From: Mesorhizobium sp.
Lineage (GTDB): Bacteria > Pseudomonadota > Alphaproteobacteria > Rhizobiales > Rhizobiaceae
DNA: 64,000 nt
Assembly: GCA_004020315.1 (NCBI GenBank)
Contig: SAQG01000020.1
Location: 1 to 64,000 of the forward strand
Direction of reading: 5' to 3'
Shown here: positions 45,389 to 54,073 of the stretch, one piece after another
How positions within the stretch are numbered: the stretch's first letter is position 1
Layout of the letters: each line of letters begins with the position of its first letter
Notes under the pieces: generated by a model
What the model saw: the letters and a program-made list of their open reading frames with translations, nothing else
The model's database searches: none
What the model was told of the DNA's origin: nothing
Position numbers and translations under genes: made by a program

Positions 45389-45411
45389 TTCCGGGGCCTT
45401 TCGCCCCGGAA
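45389..45411 (+). promoter_or_regulatory. Intercistronic hairpin after the CUT2 binding protein
   Basis: TTCCGGGGC and GCCCCGGAA form a perfect 9-base stem with a CTTTC loop, between the binding-protein and ATPase genes. It probably stabilises the upstream message and lowers downstream expression. Confidence 0.6.
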
Positions 45412-45457
45412 CACCCCGCACTCGTGCCAATCGTGGGGCCAATCTGGGAGGATTGTC

Positions 45458-47011
45458 ATGACTTCGACGGCGCAGGAACTGCATCCGGCCCTAACGCTGG
45501 AACCGGGCAGGACCATCCTCGAACTGCACGGGCTGGAAAAGCGCTATCCCGGCACCCACGCGCTGAAGCCGGTCAACCTCGCCTTCAAAGCCGGCGAAAT
45601 CCATGCCATCGTCGGCGAGAACGGCGCCGGCAAATCTACCCTGATCAAGCTTCTGACCGGCGTCATGCCGCGCACCTCCGGCGACGTCATCTGGGAGGGC
45701 AAGCCTGCCGCATTGGCGACGCCGCATGAGGCGATGGCGCTCGGCATCAATGCAGTGCATCAAGAAGTCGTCCTGTGTCGCCATCTCACCGTCGCCGCCA
45801 ACATGTTCCTCGGCGAGGAGGATTCCCGCTTCGGCATCCTGCAGCAGCGGGCGATGGTCAGACAGGCGCAGAAGATCATCGACGATCTCGGCTTCGACCT
45901 GCCGGCGCATGTCATGCTGGGTGACCTGACGATCGGTCAGCAGCAGCTGATCGCCGCCGCCCGCGCCACTGTGCGCGGCACCAAATTCCTGATCTTCGAC
46001 GAACCGACCGCCTACCTCACCCGCAAAGAGGCCGACCAGCTGTTCACGCTGATCCGCCGGCTGAAGGTCGAAGGCGTCACCATCATTTACATCAGCCATC
46101 GCATGGAAGAAGTGTTCGAGCTCGCCGACCGCGTTTCGGTGCTGCGCGACGGCACCCTGGTCGGCACCAGGAACATCGCCGAGACCAACGACGCCGAGCT
46201 GGTCAAGATGATGATCAACCGCTCGATCGAGCAGGTCTACCACAAGGAGCACTTCACCCCCGGCGCGACCATCGTCGAAGCCCGGAACCTGTCCGGCAAG
46301 GGCTTCGAAAATGTCTCCATGTCCGTCCGTGCCGGCGAGATCGTCGGCCTCTACGGCCTGATCGGCGCCGGGCGCAGCGAGTTCGTCACCACGCTCTATG
46401 GACGCCACCGCAAGTCGGGCGGCCAGATCCTCTGGGAGGGCAAGGAGGTCAAGGTCAATTCCGAACATGACGCGATCCGGCTCGGCATGGCGTTGGCACC
46501 AGAAAGCCGTCGCGACCAGGGCCTCTGCCTCAACCTGTCGGTTGGGCTCAACCTCAATTTGCCGATCTACAAGCGCATCTCGAGCAATCTGCTGATCTCC
46601 CGCGCGCAGGAAAAGGCGCAGGCCGATCGCCAGATCGCCGACCTGCGCATCAAAACGCCGACGCGTAGCGCGCTGGCCTCCAGCCTATCCGGCGGCAATC
46701 AGCAGAAGATCGTCATCGGCAAATGGCTCGCCCACGGCGGCAAGCTGTTCATCTTCGACGAGCCGACGGTCGGAGTCGATGTCGGCACCAAGGCCGAGAT
46801 CTACCGCCTGTTCGGCGCGCTGTTATCCAAGGGAGCCGGCATCATCCTGATCTCGTCCTACCTGCCGGAGGTCTATGAACTCGCCGACACGCTGCATGTG
46901 TTCCGGCGCGGCAAGCTGGTGGCTACGCATGGATTTCGGACCGCTGATCACGAGGAGATCCTCACCCAGGCGCTGGCCGAGAAACAAGAAGGACCGGGAG
47001 GACAGATATGA
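45458..47011 (+). CDS. CUT2 ABC transporter ATP-binding protein (RbsA type)
   Basis: A 517-residue double ATPase. The first half has Walker A GENGAGKST, the Q-containing NAVHQEVVL and signature LTIGQQQLIAAARA. The second half has the degenerate Walker A GLIGAGRSE and the strong signature LSGGNQQKIVIGKWL with FDEPTVGVDVGTKAEIY, as usual for RbsA-like proteins where one site is inactive. GGGAGG precedes the ATG. The last codons overlap the permease start by ATGA. Confidence 0.93.
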   Translation: MTSTAQELHPALTLEPGRTILELHGLEKRYPGTHALKPVNLAFKAGEIHAIVGENGAGKSTLIKLLTGVMPRTSGDVIWEGKPAALATPHEAMALGINAVHQEVVLCRHLTVAANMFLGEEDSRFGILQQRAMVRQAQKIIDDLGFDLPAHVMLGDLTIGQQQLIAAARATVRGTKFLIFDEPTAYLTRKEADQLFTLIRRLKVEGVTIIYISHRMEEVFELADRVSVLRDGTLVGTRNIAETNDAELVKMMINRSIEQVYHKEHFTPGATIVEARNLSGKGFENVSMSVRAGEIVGLYGLIGAGRSEFVTTLYGRHRKSGGQILWEGKEVKVNSEHDAIRLGMALAPESRRDQGLCLNLSVGLNLNLPIYKRISSNLLISRAQEKAQADRQIADLRIKTPTRSALASSLSGGNQQKIVIGKWLAHGGKLFIFDEPTVGVDVGTKAEIYRLFGALLSKGAGIILISSYLPEVYELADTLHVFRRGKLVATHGFRTADHEEILTQALAEKQEGPGGQI

Positions 47012-47973
47012 GCACCGAGGCGATCCCTGCCGAAAGGCCGAAACGCAACTACAACGCCCTGTTCGGGCTGACACTGCTGGCGCTGCTGGTTCTTTTATGG
47101 ATCATCCTGTCGGTGGCGACGCCGAGCTTCGCCTCCGCCAACAACATCTCCAACCTGTTGCGGCAAGGGTCGATGATCGCCATCCTGGCAGTCGGCCAGA
47201 CCTTCGTCATCATCACCGGCGGCATCGACCTTTCCGTCGGCGCCGTGGTCGGCTTCGCCACCGTGATCGTCGCGATGCTGATCAACGCCGGCATACCGGT
47301 TTTCCTCGCCATCCTGATTACCTTGCTGGTCGGCGTCGCCATCGGCATGTTCCATGGCTTCGGCATCGTCAAGATGGGCCTGCCGCCCTTCATCATTACC
47401 CTGGCGACGCTGACCTCGCTGCGCGGCATCGGCCTGTTGATGACCAACGGCAACTCGATCTCGATCAACAACGACGCCTTCCAGACGTTCTCGCGCAGTT
47501 CCTTCATCGGCGTCCCCAATCTGTTCTGGATGGTGATCCTGGTCGGCATCCCGGCCTACATATTCCTGCACCACAGCCGCTGGGGCCGGTATCTGTTCTC
47601 GGTCGGTTCCAACGCCGAGGCGTCGCGCCTGTCCGGCGTCAACGTCCAGCGCACCATCTACATGGCCTACACGCTGTCGGGCCTATGCGCGGCCTTCGTC
47701 GGGGTGCTGCTTGCGTCCCGCATCGGCATCGGCAATCCGACGCAGGCCGAGGGCTGGGAGCTGCAGGCGATCGCCTCGTCGGTGATCGGCGGCACCTCGC
47801 TGTTCGGCGCTGTCGGCTCCGTACACGGGCCGCTGCTCGGCGCCTTCATCCTTGCCACCATCAACAACGGCGCCAATCTGCTCAACGTCAACGCCTTCTG
47901 GCAGCGCATCATCACCGGCGTGCTGATCATCGTCATCGTCTATTTCGACGGGCTGCGCCGCCGCGGCAAATAG
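47008..47973 (+). CDS. CUT2 ABC transporter permease (RbsC type)
   Basis: A 321-residue inner membrane permease with eight to ten helices. Family markers are NLLRQGSMIAILAVGQTFVIITGGIDLSVGA and SVGSNAEASRLSGVNV in the loop that contacts the ATPase, then AIASSVIGGTSLFGAVGSV near the end. It overlaps the ATPase gene by 4 bases. A single permease gene implies a homodimer. Confidence 0.93.
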   Translation: MSTEAIPAERPKRNYNALFGLTLLALLVLLWIILSVATPSFASANNISNLLRQGSMIAILAVGQTFVIITGGIDLSVGAVVGFATVIVAMLINAGIPVFLAILITLLVGVAIGMFHGFGIVKMGLPPFIITLATLTSLRGIGLLMTNGNSISINNDAFQTFSRSSFIGVPNLFWMVILVGIPAYIFLHHSRWGRYLFSVGSNAEASRLSGVNVQRTIYMAYTLSGLCAAFVGVLLASRIGIGNPTQAEGWELQAIASSVIGGTSLFGAVGSVHGPLLGAFILATINNGANLLNVNAFWQRIITGVLIIVIVYFDGLRRRGK

Positions 47974-48022
47974 ATCACTTCCTAACAACCGCCGGCCTCG
48001 CAACAGCCGAGCCGACGGTGCC

Positions 48023-49060
48023 ATGAACCGACTGGATCAAACCATGAAAGCCGTCGTCTGCCGCTCCCCCGGAGACCTAGTTTTGGAAGATCGCCCACCA
48101 CCGGGCACACCACCCTCCGGCTGGGCGCTGGTCGCTGTCAGCCATGTCGGCATCTGCGGCACCGACTATCACATCTTCGAAGGCAAGCACCCGTTCCTCG
48201 CTTATCCCCGCATCATGGGCCACGAGGTTTCCGGCACTGTGATCGAGGTTGGCGACGGCGTCGATCTCGCAATCGGCGAACCGGTGATCATCAATCCTTA
48301 TCTCGCTTGCGGCAAATGCATCGCCTGCCGGCAAGGCAAGCCGAATTGCTGCGTGAAGATCGAGGTGCTCGGCGTCCACCGCGACGGCGCCATGTGCGAG
48401 CAGATCCTGGTGCCGGCGCAAAATCTCTACCCGGCTAGCGGCCTGTCGCTGGCCGACGCTGCCGCCGTCGAATTCCTGGCGATCGGAGCGCATGCCGTGC
48501 GGCGCTCGCTGGCTGCCCCCGGCGCGCGCACGCTGGTCATCGGCGCCGGGCCGATCGGCCTCGGCACGGCGCTGTTTGCCCGCATCGCCGGCCTCGACGT
48601 GATGCTGCTCGACATGAGTGCCGAGAGACTTGGCTTCGCCGAAAAGGAACTCGGCTTCGCGACACTCGACGGTTCAAAGAGGACGGCAACCGATCTGGTG
48701 CGGGAAGCGACCGGCGGCGAAGGCTTCGACGTGGTTTTCGATGCCACCGGCAACACCCAGTCCGTCCAGTCGGCGTTCGCCCATGTCGCGCATGGCGGGA
48801 CGCTCGTCCTGGTCAGCGTCGTCAAGGACGACATCGTCTTTTCCGACCCCGAATTCCACAAGCGCGAAATGACGCTGATCGGCAGCCGCAACGCGCTGCG
48901 CGCCGATTTCGACCATGTCGCCGCCTCGATCCGCAATGGCGCGGTGCCGCTTGCGAAGCTTGTCACCCATCGCACGGCGCTTGGCGACACGCCGCTCGAC
49001 CTCGCCCGCTGGGCGCAGGAGAAATCCGGGCTGATCAAGGCCGTCATCCAGGTCGGATGA
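48023..49060 (+). CDS. Zinc-dependent alcohol/polyol dehydrogenase (MDR family)
   Basis: A 345-residue medium-chain dehydrogenase. The catalytic zinc ligands are in VGICGTDYH and GHEVSG, the structural zinc cysteines in CGKCIACRQGKPNCC, and the NAD site is VIGAGPIGLGTALF. It resembles sugar-acid dehydrogenases such as L-galactonate or L-idonate oxidoreductases. Placed after the CUT2 transporter and the UxaA-type dehydratase, it could oxidise the imported acid before dehydration; no uxaB-type reductase is visible here. The start may instead be the ATG at 48044. Confidence 0.87.
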   Translation: MNRLDQTMKAVVCRSPGDLVLEDRPPPGTPPSGWALVAVSHVGICGTDYHIFEGKHPFLAYPRIMGHEVSGTVIEVGDGVDLAIGEPVIINPYLACGKCIACRQGKPNCCVKIEVLGVHRDGAMCEQILVPAQNLYPASGLSLADAAAVEFLAIGAHAVRRSLAAPGARTLVIGAGPIGLGTALFARIAGLDVMLLDMSAERLGFAEKELGFATLDGSKRTATDLVREATGGEGFDVVFDATGNTQSVQSAFAHVAHGGTLVLVSVVKDDIVFSDPEFHKREMTLIGSRNALRADFDHVAASIRNGAVPLAKLVTHRTALGDTPLDLARWAQEKSGLIKAVIQVG

Positions 49061-49083
49061 AACCGGGATAGAATGCGCACCGA

Positions 49084-49863
49084 CTAAAGCGGCGACAATT
49101 TGAGCTCGACGCGTTCCGCCGGGAACCGCGTTTCGGCGAACTGGATCGGCTGACCGTCCGGCGTGACGTTGACGGCGACCGTTACCAGCACGATGGCGCC
49201 GGGCTGCAGATCGAGATCGGCAAGGTCAGCGGCGTCCGCGTGGCGGGCCGACAGTACCGTCGATTGCCTGAGATAGTCACCGATGCCGAAACGCTCGAGC
49301 GAGGCGGTCACCGATCCGGTTTCGGCCATGGCGGCATCGATGCCGGTGAAGCGAGCTGCATCGAACCAGCCGGTCGCACGCGAGACCGGCTGCCCATCGG
49401 CTTCGCCGCGTGTCTCAAGGCGTATCACGCTCGAACCCTTGGCAAGCCCCAGCCCTTCGGCGACGCGCCGGCTGGCCGGTTCGACCGCCGATTCAAGCAG
49501 CACGCTGCGGCGCTCCGACGCCTGCCCTTGCAAGCCCTCCGAAAAACGGGTGCGCGCGCCGATCGGATAGGACAGCCGCTTGCGCGACAGCACAAAGGTG
49601 CCGCGCCCCTGTTCGGCCCTGAGCACGCCATCCTGCACCAGTGCTGCGATGGCGCTGCGCACCGTATGGCGGTTGACGCCGTAGCGCTCTGCCAGTGCGA
49701 CTTCCGGTGGCAGCGCAGCATTCTCGGCAAAGTCGCCGACGGCGATCGAATGCAGGATCTGGTCAGCTATCTGCCGCCACAGCGAGATGCCGGTGCGCCG
49801 CTCCAAGCTGCTGGCCATCTGCTGACCGATCATCTCTTGCCCCGATCTTTTTCGCCCTGTCAT
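49084..49863 (-). CDS. phnF: GntR/HutC-type regulator of phosphonate metabolism (PhnF)
   Basis: A 259-residue repressor with a GntR winged helix (about 30-95, LAERYGVNRHTVRSAIAAL) and a C-terminal UTRA sensor domain (about 110-255). It is divergent from phnG, the usual position of PhnF, with a perfect palindrome between them. I choose the ATG at 49863, because longer starts would run into that palindrome; an ATG at 49833 also has a fair ribosome site. The effector is presumably a phosphonate or a C-P lyase intermediate. Confidence 0.88.
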   Translation of the reverse strand: MTGRKRSGQEMIGQQMASSLERRTGISLWRQIADQILHSIAVGDFAENAALPPEVALAERYGVNRHTVRSAIAALVQDGVLRAEQGRGTFVLSRKRLSYPIGARTRFSEGLQGQASERRSVLLESAVEPASRRVAEGLGLAKGSSVIRLETRGEADGQPVSRATGWFDAARFTGIDAAMAETGSVTASLERFGIGDYLRQSTVLSARHADAADLADLDLQPGAIVLVTVAVNVTPDGQPIQFAETRFPAERVELKLSPL

Positions 49864-49901
49864 CCATCCGTCATGGACACGCTTTAGAGAATAGGTATAA
49901 T

Positions 49902-49929
49902 TTGTATAATTGTCTACATCATTATACAA
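49902..49929. promoter_or_regulatory. Putative PhnF operator
   Basis: TTGTATAAT (49902-49910), ten bases, ATTATACAA (49921-49929): a perfect 9-base inverted repeat midway between divergent phnF and phnG, in a strikingly AT-rich patch. This is the expected place for the repressor to bind and control both promoters. Confidence 0.75.
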
Positions 49930-49955
49930 ATTTGCAGCGAGAAGGAATGGCGGCC

Positions 49956-50417
49956 ATGCGAGGACAGGAAGCGCGCGATCAGGCTGAGCGCAAGGCCGTC
50001 ATGGCGACGCTGGCGCAATCGACCGGCGACGATATCGCCCGGCTCTGGAACGAAGCCGGCCTACCTTCGGAAGCGGAACTCCTGCGCGGTCCCGAAACCG
50101 GCCTGGTCACCGTGCGTGGCCGCATCGGCGGCGGCGGCGCGCCGTTCAATGTTGGCGAAGCGACGGTCACCCGCGCCACCGTCCGGCTCGCATCCGGGCA
50201 GGTCGGCCACTGCTATGCGATGGGCCGTGACAAGCAGAAAGCAAAACTGGCGGCGATAGCGGACGCGCTCTGGCAGGATCCCACCCGCCGTAACGAGGTC
50301 GAGACCAAACTCATTGCGCCGCTGCAGGCCGCACTGGCCATCGCACGTGAACGGCGGCGCGCCGAGACGGCGGCAACGAAGGTCGATTTCTTCACCATGG
50401 TACGCGGAGAAGACTGA
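49956..50417 (+). CDS. phnG: Phosphonate C-P lyase system protein PhnG
   Basis: PhnG is a subunit of the PhnGHIJ core that carries out C-P bond cleavage. The 153-residue chain has the family marker segment GLVTVRGRIGGGGAPFNVGEATVTRATVRL and GHCYAMGRDKQKAKLAAIADAL. I start at ATG 49956, where AAGGAA stands 8 bases upstream; the ATG at 49947 is too close to it. Its stop codon overlaps the phnH start (TGATG). Confidence 0.92.
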   Translation: MRGQEARDQAERKAVMATLAQSTGDDIARLWNEAGLPSEAELLRGPETGLVTVRGRIGGGGAPFNVGEATVTRATVRLASGQVGHCYAMGRDKQKAKLAAIADALWQDPTRRNEVETKLIAPLQAALAIARERRRAETAATKVDFFTMVRGED

Positions 50418-51028
50418 TGGACACCGCAGCGCAAGCGATCGAGGGCGGTTTTGCCGATCCGGTGTTCGACGCCCAGACGGTGTTCCGCGCCGTGATGGAC
50501 GCGATGGCGCGGCCGGGCACCCTGCAGCCCCTGCCGGTCTTTGCCAGCCCGCCGGCGCCGCTGTCGGCCACCGTGGGTGCTGTCGCGCTGGCGCTGTGCG
50601 ACAACGACACGCCGCTCTGGCTCGACCTCGTTTTACAGGCCCCAGCAGAGGTGAGATCCTGGCTCGGCTTTCACACCGGCGCGCCACTGGCCAACACGCC
50701 AGCCGATGCGCATTTCGCGTTGATTGCCACGCCGGCCGAAATGATGGCGCTCGACGGGTTTTCACAAGGCACCCAGGACTATCCTGACCGCTCCACGACG
50801 CTGATCCTGCAGGTGAGCGATCTCGTTTCAGGCGCCCTTCTGTTGCTCGAAGGTCCCGGCATTGAAAGAACCGCGACAATCGCGCCGGCGCAGATGCCGC
50901 GCCACTTCGTCGAACAGTGGAAGCAGAACAACCAGCGTTTTCCGCGTGGTGTCGACATCATCCTCGCCGCCCCGGACGGTGTTGCCTGCTTGCCGCGCAC
51001 GACGCGCATCAAGACGATGGAGGCGTGA
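50417..51028 (+). CDS. phnH: Phosphonate C-P lyase system protein PhnH
   Basis: A 203-residue core subunit of the C-P lyase complex, thought to be structural. Typical segments are GFADPVFDAQTVFRAVMDAMARPG near the start and TLILQVSDL with the PRGVDIILAAPDGVACLPRTTRI end. It is translationally coupled to phnG and followed within two bases by phnI. Confidence 0.93.
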   Translation: MDTAAQAIEGGFADPVFDAQTVFRAVMDAMARPGTLQPLPVFASPPAPLSATVGAVALALCDNDTPLWLDLVLQAPAEVRSWLGFHTGAPLANTPADAHFALIATPAEMMALDGFSQGTQDYPDRSTTLILQVSDLVSGALLLLEGPGIERTATIAPAQMPRHFVEQWKQNNQRFPRGVDIILAAPDGVACLPRTTRIKTMEA

Positions 51029-51029
51029 T

Positions 51030-52142
51030 ATGTATGTCGCTGTAAAAGGCGGTGAAGCCGCCATTGCCAATGCCCACGCCCTGCTCGCCGACCGCCGCCG
51101 CGGCGACCGCTCGGTGCCGGCGCTGCGCCTCGACCAGATCGTCGAGCAGCTGGCGCTCGGCGTCGACCGGGTGATGAGCGAAGGTTCGCTCTACGACCGT
51201 GAATTGGCGGCGCTCGCCATCGTTCAGGCGCGCGGCGACATGATCGAGGCGATCTTCCTGGTTCGCGCCTATCGCACGACGCTGCCACGCTTCGGCTACA
51301 CCAGGGCGATCGACACCGGCGCGATGCTGGTCGAGCGGCGCGTGTCGGCGACCTACAAGGATTTGCCCGGCGGGCAGCTCCTCGGCCCGACCTTCGACTA
51401 CACCCACCGGCTGCTCGATCCCGAACTCGCCGCGGGCGGCGATGTCGCCGAGCCGCTGCAGCGCGCCAGCGAGGCGGAAACCATGCCGCGCGTCTCCGCC
51501 ATCCTCGCCCGCGAAGGCCTGATCGAACCCGATGGCGACATGCCGCAGGACCACGTCCCCGGCGACATCACCCGCGAGCCGCTGGAGTTCCCGATGGCGC
51601 GCGACATCCGCTTGCAGGCGCTGTCACGCGGCGATGAGGGTTTTCTCCTGGCACTCGGATACTCCACCCAGCGCGGCTATGCCCGCAATCATCCCTTTGT
51701 CGGCGAGGTTCGCATCGGCGAGGTCGAGCTGGAACTCGATGTGCCGGAGCTGCCATTCGCAGTACCGCTCGGCTCCGTGCGTGTCACCGAGTGCCAGATG
51801 GTCAACCAGTTCAAGGGCTCGGCCAAGGCACCGCCGCAATTCACCCGCGGCTACGGCCTCGTCTTCGGCCAGAGCGAGCGTAAGGCGATGGCCATGGCGC
51901 TCTGCGACCGCGCTCTTCGTGCAACTGAATTCGGCGAGGACGTCGTCGCCGCGGCTCAGGACGAGGAGTTCGTCATCTCGCATTCCGACAATGTCCAGGC
52001 GACCGGCTTCGTCGAGCACCTCAAGCTGCCGCACTATGTCGATTTCCAAGCCGAGCTCGACCTGGTGCGCCGCATGCGCGCCGAGCACGACGCCCGCGAA
52101 AATGCCGACATGCTGGAAGAAAAGAAGGAGGCCGCGGAATGA
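51030..52142 (+). CDS. phnI: Phosphonate C-P lyase subunit PhnI (nucleosidase)
   Basis: With PhnG, H and L this protein swaps the base of MgATP for the phosphonate, forming ribosyl methylphosphonate triphosphate. The 370 residues begin MYVAVKGGEAAIANAHALL and include YTRAIDTGAMLVERRVSATYKD and the C-terminal ISHSDNVQATGFVEHLKLPHYVDFQAELDLV. GGAGG lies before the ATG. The length is the family norm. The operon is interrupted after this gene by 256 bases holding a small ORF on the other strand. Confidence 0.95.
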   Translation: MYVAVKGGEAAIANAHALLADRRRGDRSVPALRLDQIVEQLALGVDRVMSEGSLYDRELAALAIVQARGDMIEAIFLVRAYRTTLPRFGYTRAIDTGAMLVERRVSATYKDLPGGQLLGPTFDYTHRLLDPELAAGGDVAEPLQRASEAETMPRVSAILAREGLIEPDGDMPQDHVPGDITREPLEFPMARDIRLQALSRGDEGFLLALGYSTQRGYARNHPFVGEVRIGEVELELDVPELPFAVPLGSVRVTECQMVNQFKGSAKAPPQFTRGYGLVFGQSERKAMAMALCDRALRATEFGEDVVAAAQDEEFVISHSDNVQATGFVEHLKLPHYVDFQAELDLVRRMRAEHDARENADMLEEKKEAAE

Positions 52143-52144
52143 GC

Positions 52145-52333
52145 CTAGTCGCCCGACCCGCCATCGTGCGAATGGTCGCCATGCCCTCCGCTGTAGCCGC
52201 CGCTGGGGCCAATGCTCTCGCCGTGCGCGCCTTCCCTGGCTGCGGGAAAAACCATTCTTCGAAGGATAAAGGCAACCACGCAGGCGAACACCAGCAGGAG
52301 AATTCCGAGATACATCCAACCGGTTTGGGTCAT
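52145..52333 (-). CDS. Small membrane protein antisense within the phn operon
   Basis: A 62-residue open frame fills the phnI-phnJ gap on the opposite strand: one clear transmembrane helix (MYLGILLLVFACVVAFILRRM), then a Gly/His-rich tail (HGDHSHDGGSGD) that could bind metal. The match of frame and gap, and the sensible membrane topology, argue that it is a real gene; no homologue is recognised. Its transcription would oppose that of phn. Confidence 0.5.
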   Translation of the reverse strand: MTQTGWMYLGILLLVFACVVAFILRRMVFPAAREGAHGESIGPSGGYSGGHGDHSHDGGSGD

Positions 52334-52398
52334 CCGATTTCGCCCTTGTTTCCGCGTCTTGGACGCCGATTCGATAGCACAATGCGGATGTGATCGCC

Positions 52399-53298
52399 AT
52401 GACCGACATCGCCACCTACAACTTCGCCTATCTCGACGAGCAGACCAAGCGGATGATCCGCCGGGCGATACTCAAGGGCATCGCCATTCCCGGCTACCAG
52501 GTGCCATTCGCCTCACGCGAAATGCCGATGCCCTATGGCTGGGGCACCGGCGGCGTCCAGGTGACCGCTTCGATCATCGGGCCGGACGACGTGCTCAAGG
52601 TCATCGACCAGGGCGCCGACGACACCACCAATGCCGTCTCGATCCGCGCCTTCTTCAAGAAGGTCGCCAATGTCGCCGTAACCACGGAAACGGCCAAGGC
52701 GACCATCATCCAGACCCGCCATCGCATCCCCGAACACCCGCTGACATCGGGCCAGGTGCTGGTCTATCAGGTGCCGATCCCCGAGCCGCTGCGCTTCCTC
52801 GAGCCGCGCGAGACCGAAACGCGCAAGATGCATGCGCTCGAGGAATATGGCCTCATGCATGTGAAGCTCTATGAAGACATCGCCAGGCACGGCCGCATCG
52901 CCACAACCTACGCCTATCCGGTCAAGGTCGAAGGCCGCTATGTGATGGACCCCTCGCCGACGCCGAAATTCGACAATCCCAAAATGCACCGTTCGCCGGC
53001 TTTGCAATTGTTTGGCGCCGGCCGCGAGAAGCGCATCTACGCACTGCCGCCCTTTACCGACGTGGTCAGCCTCGACTTCGAGGACCATCCGTTCGAGGTG
53101 CAGACCTTCGACCAGCCCTGCGCGCTGTGCGCGGCCGAGAACGTCTATCTCGACGAGGTCATCCTCGACGACCATGGCGGCCACATGTTCGTCTGCTCCG
53201 ACACCGATCATTGCGAGAAACGGCGCGAACAAGGCCATCGCGGCCACCTTGCGCCTGAAACCCCTCTTGCCCTGGAAAAAACGGAGCCGGCGCAATGA
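52399..53298 (+). CDS. phnJ: Phosphonate C-P lyase PhnJ (radical SAM enzyme)
   Basis: The catalytic subunit that breaks the C-P bond by radical SAM chemistry. In the 299-residue chain the four conserved cysteines Cys241, Cys244, Cys266 and Cys272 (CALC, VCSDTDHC) are present, at the same positions known for E. coli PhnJ; three hold the [4Fe-4S] cluster and one is catalytic. MPMPYGWGTGGVQVTASIIG and the C-terminal His-rich tail are typical. I use the ATG at 52399; a GTG three codons upstream is possible. It overlaps phnK by 4 bases. Confidence 0.96.
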   Translation: MTDIATYNFAYLDEQTKRMIRRAILKGIAIPGYQVPFASREMPMPYGWGTGGVQVTASIIGPDDVLKVIDQGADDTTNAVSIRAFFKKVANVAVTTETAKATIIQTRHRIPEHPLTSGQVLVYQVPIPEPLRFLEPRETETRKMHALEEYGLMHVKLYEDIARHGRIATTYAYPVKVEGRYVMDPSPTPKFDNPKMHRSPALQLFGAGREKRIYALPPFTDVVSLDFEDHPFEVQTFDQPCALCAAENVYLDEVILDDHGGHMFVCSDTDHCEKRREQGHRGHLAPETPLALEKTEPAQ

Positions 53299-54071
53299 CC
53301 GACGAACCGTTGCTGCGCGTTTCAGCGCTGTCCAAGTTCTACGGCTCGCGCGTCGGCTGCGAGAACGTCACCTTCGACCTGTGGCCGGGTGAGGTGCTCG
53401 CGGTGGTCGGCGAATCCGGTTCCGGCAAGACGACTTTGCTCAACTGCCTGTCGACGCGGCTGCTGCCGAGCTCCGGCACCGCCAGCTACCGCATGCGCGA
53501 CGGCCAGTTCCGCGAGCTCTACCGGATGAGCGAGGCCGAGCGCCGCTTCCTGATGCGCACCGACTGGGGCTTTGTCCACCAGAACCCCGCCGACGGGCTG
53601 CGCATGACGGTTTCGGCCGGCGCCAATGTCGGCGAGCGGCTGATGGCGGTCGGTGATCGCCACTATGGAAAAATCCGCGCCACGGCGGTCGACTGGCTGT
53701 CGCGCGTCGAGATCGACGAGGACCGCATCGACGACGAACCGCGCGCCTTCTCCGGCGGCATGCGCCAGCGCCTGCAGATCGCCCGTAACCTTGTCACCGG
53801 GCCACGGCTGGTGTTCATGGACGAGCCGACCGGCGGCCTCGACGTCTCGGTGCAGGCGCGCCTGCTCGACCTGTTGCGCGGCCTGGTCACCGATCTCGGC
53901 CTGGCGGCCATCGTCGTCACCCATGACCTTGCGGTGGCGCGTCTGCTGTCGCAACGCATGATGGTGATGAAGGACGGCCGCGTCGTCGAAAGCGGCCTCA
54001 CCGACCGCGTGCTCGACGATCCGCGCGCGCCTTACACCCAGCTTCTCGTTTCCTCGATATTGCAGGTGTAA
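53295..54071 (+). CDS. phnK: C-P lyase ATP-binding subunit PhnK
   Basis: An ABC-type ATPase without a membrane partner; PhnK binds the C-P lyase core through PhnJ. Motifs are GESGSGKTT, QNPADG, signature FSGGMRQRLQIARNL, and VFMDEPTGGLDVSVQ. The length of 258 is normal. ATGA overlap with phnJ shows coupling. Confidence 0.93.
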   Translation: MTDEPLLRVSALSKFYGSRVGCENVTFDLWPGEVLAVVGESGSGKTTLLNCLSTRLLPSSGTASYRMRDGQFRELYRMSEAERRFLMRTDWGFVHQNPADGLRMTVSAGANVGERLMAVGDRHYGKIRATAVDWLSRVEIDEDRIDDEPRAFSGGMRQRLQIARNLVTGPRLVFMDEPTGGLDVSVQARLLDLLRGLVTDLGLAAIVVTHDLAVARLLSQRMMVMKDGRVVESGLTDRVLDDPRAPYTQLLVSSILQV

Positions 54072-54073
54072 CC

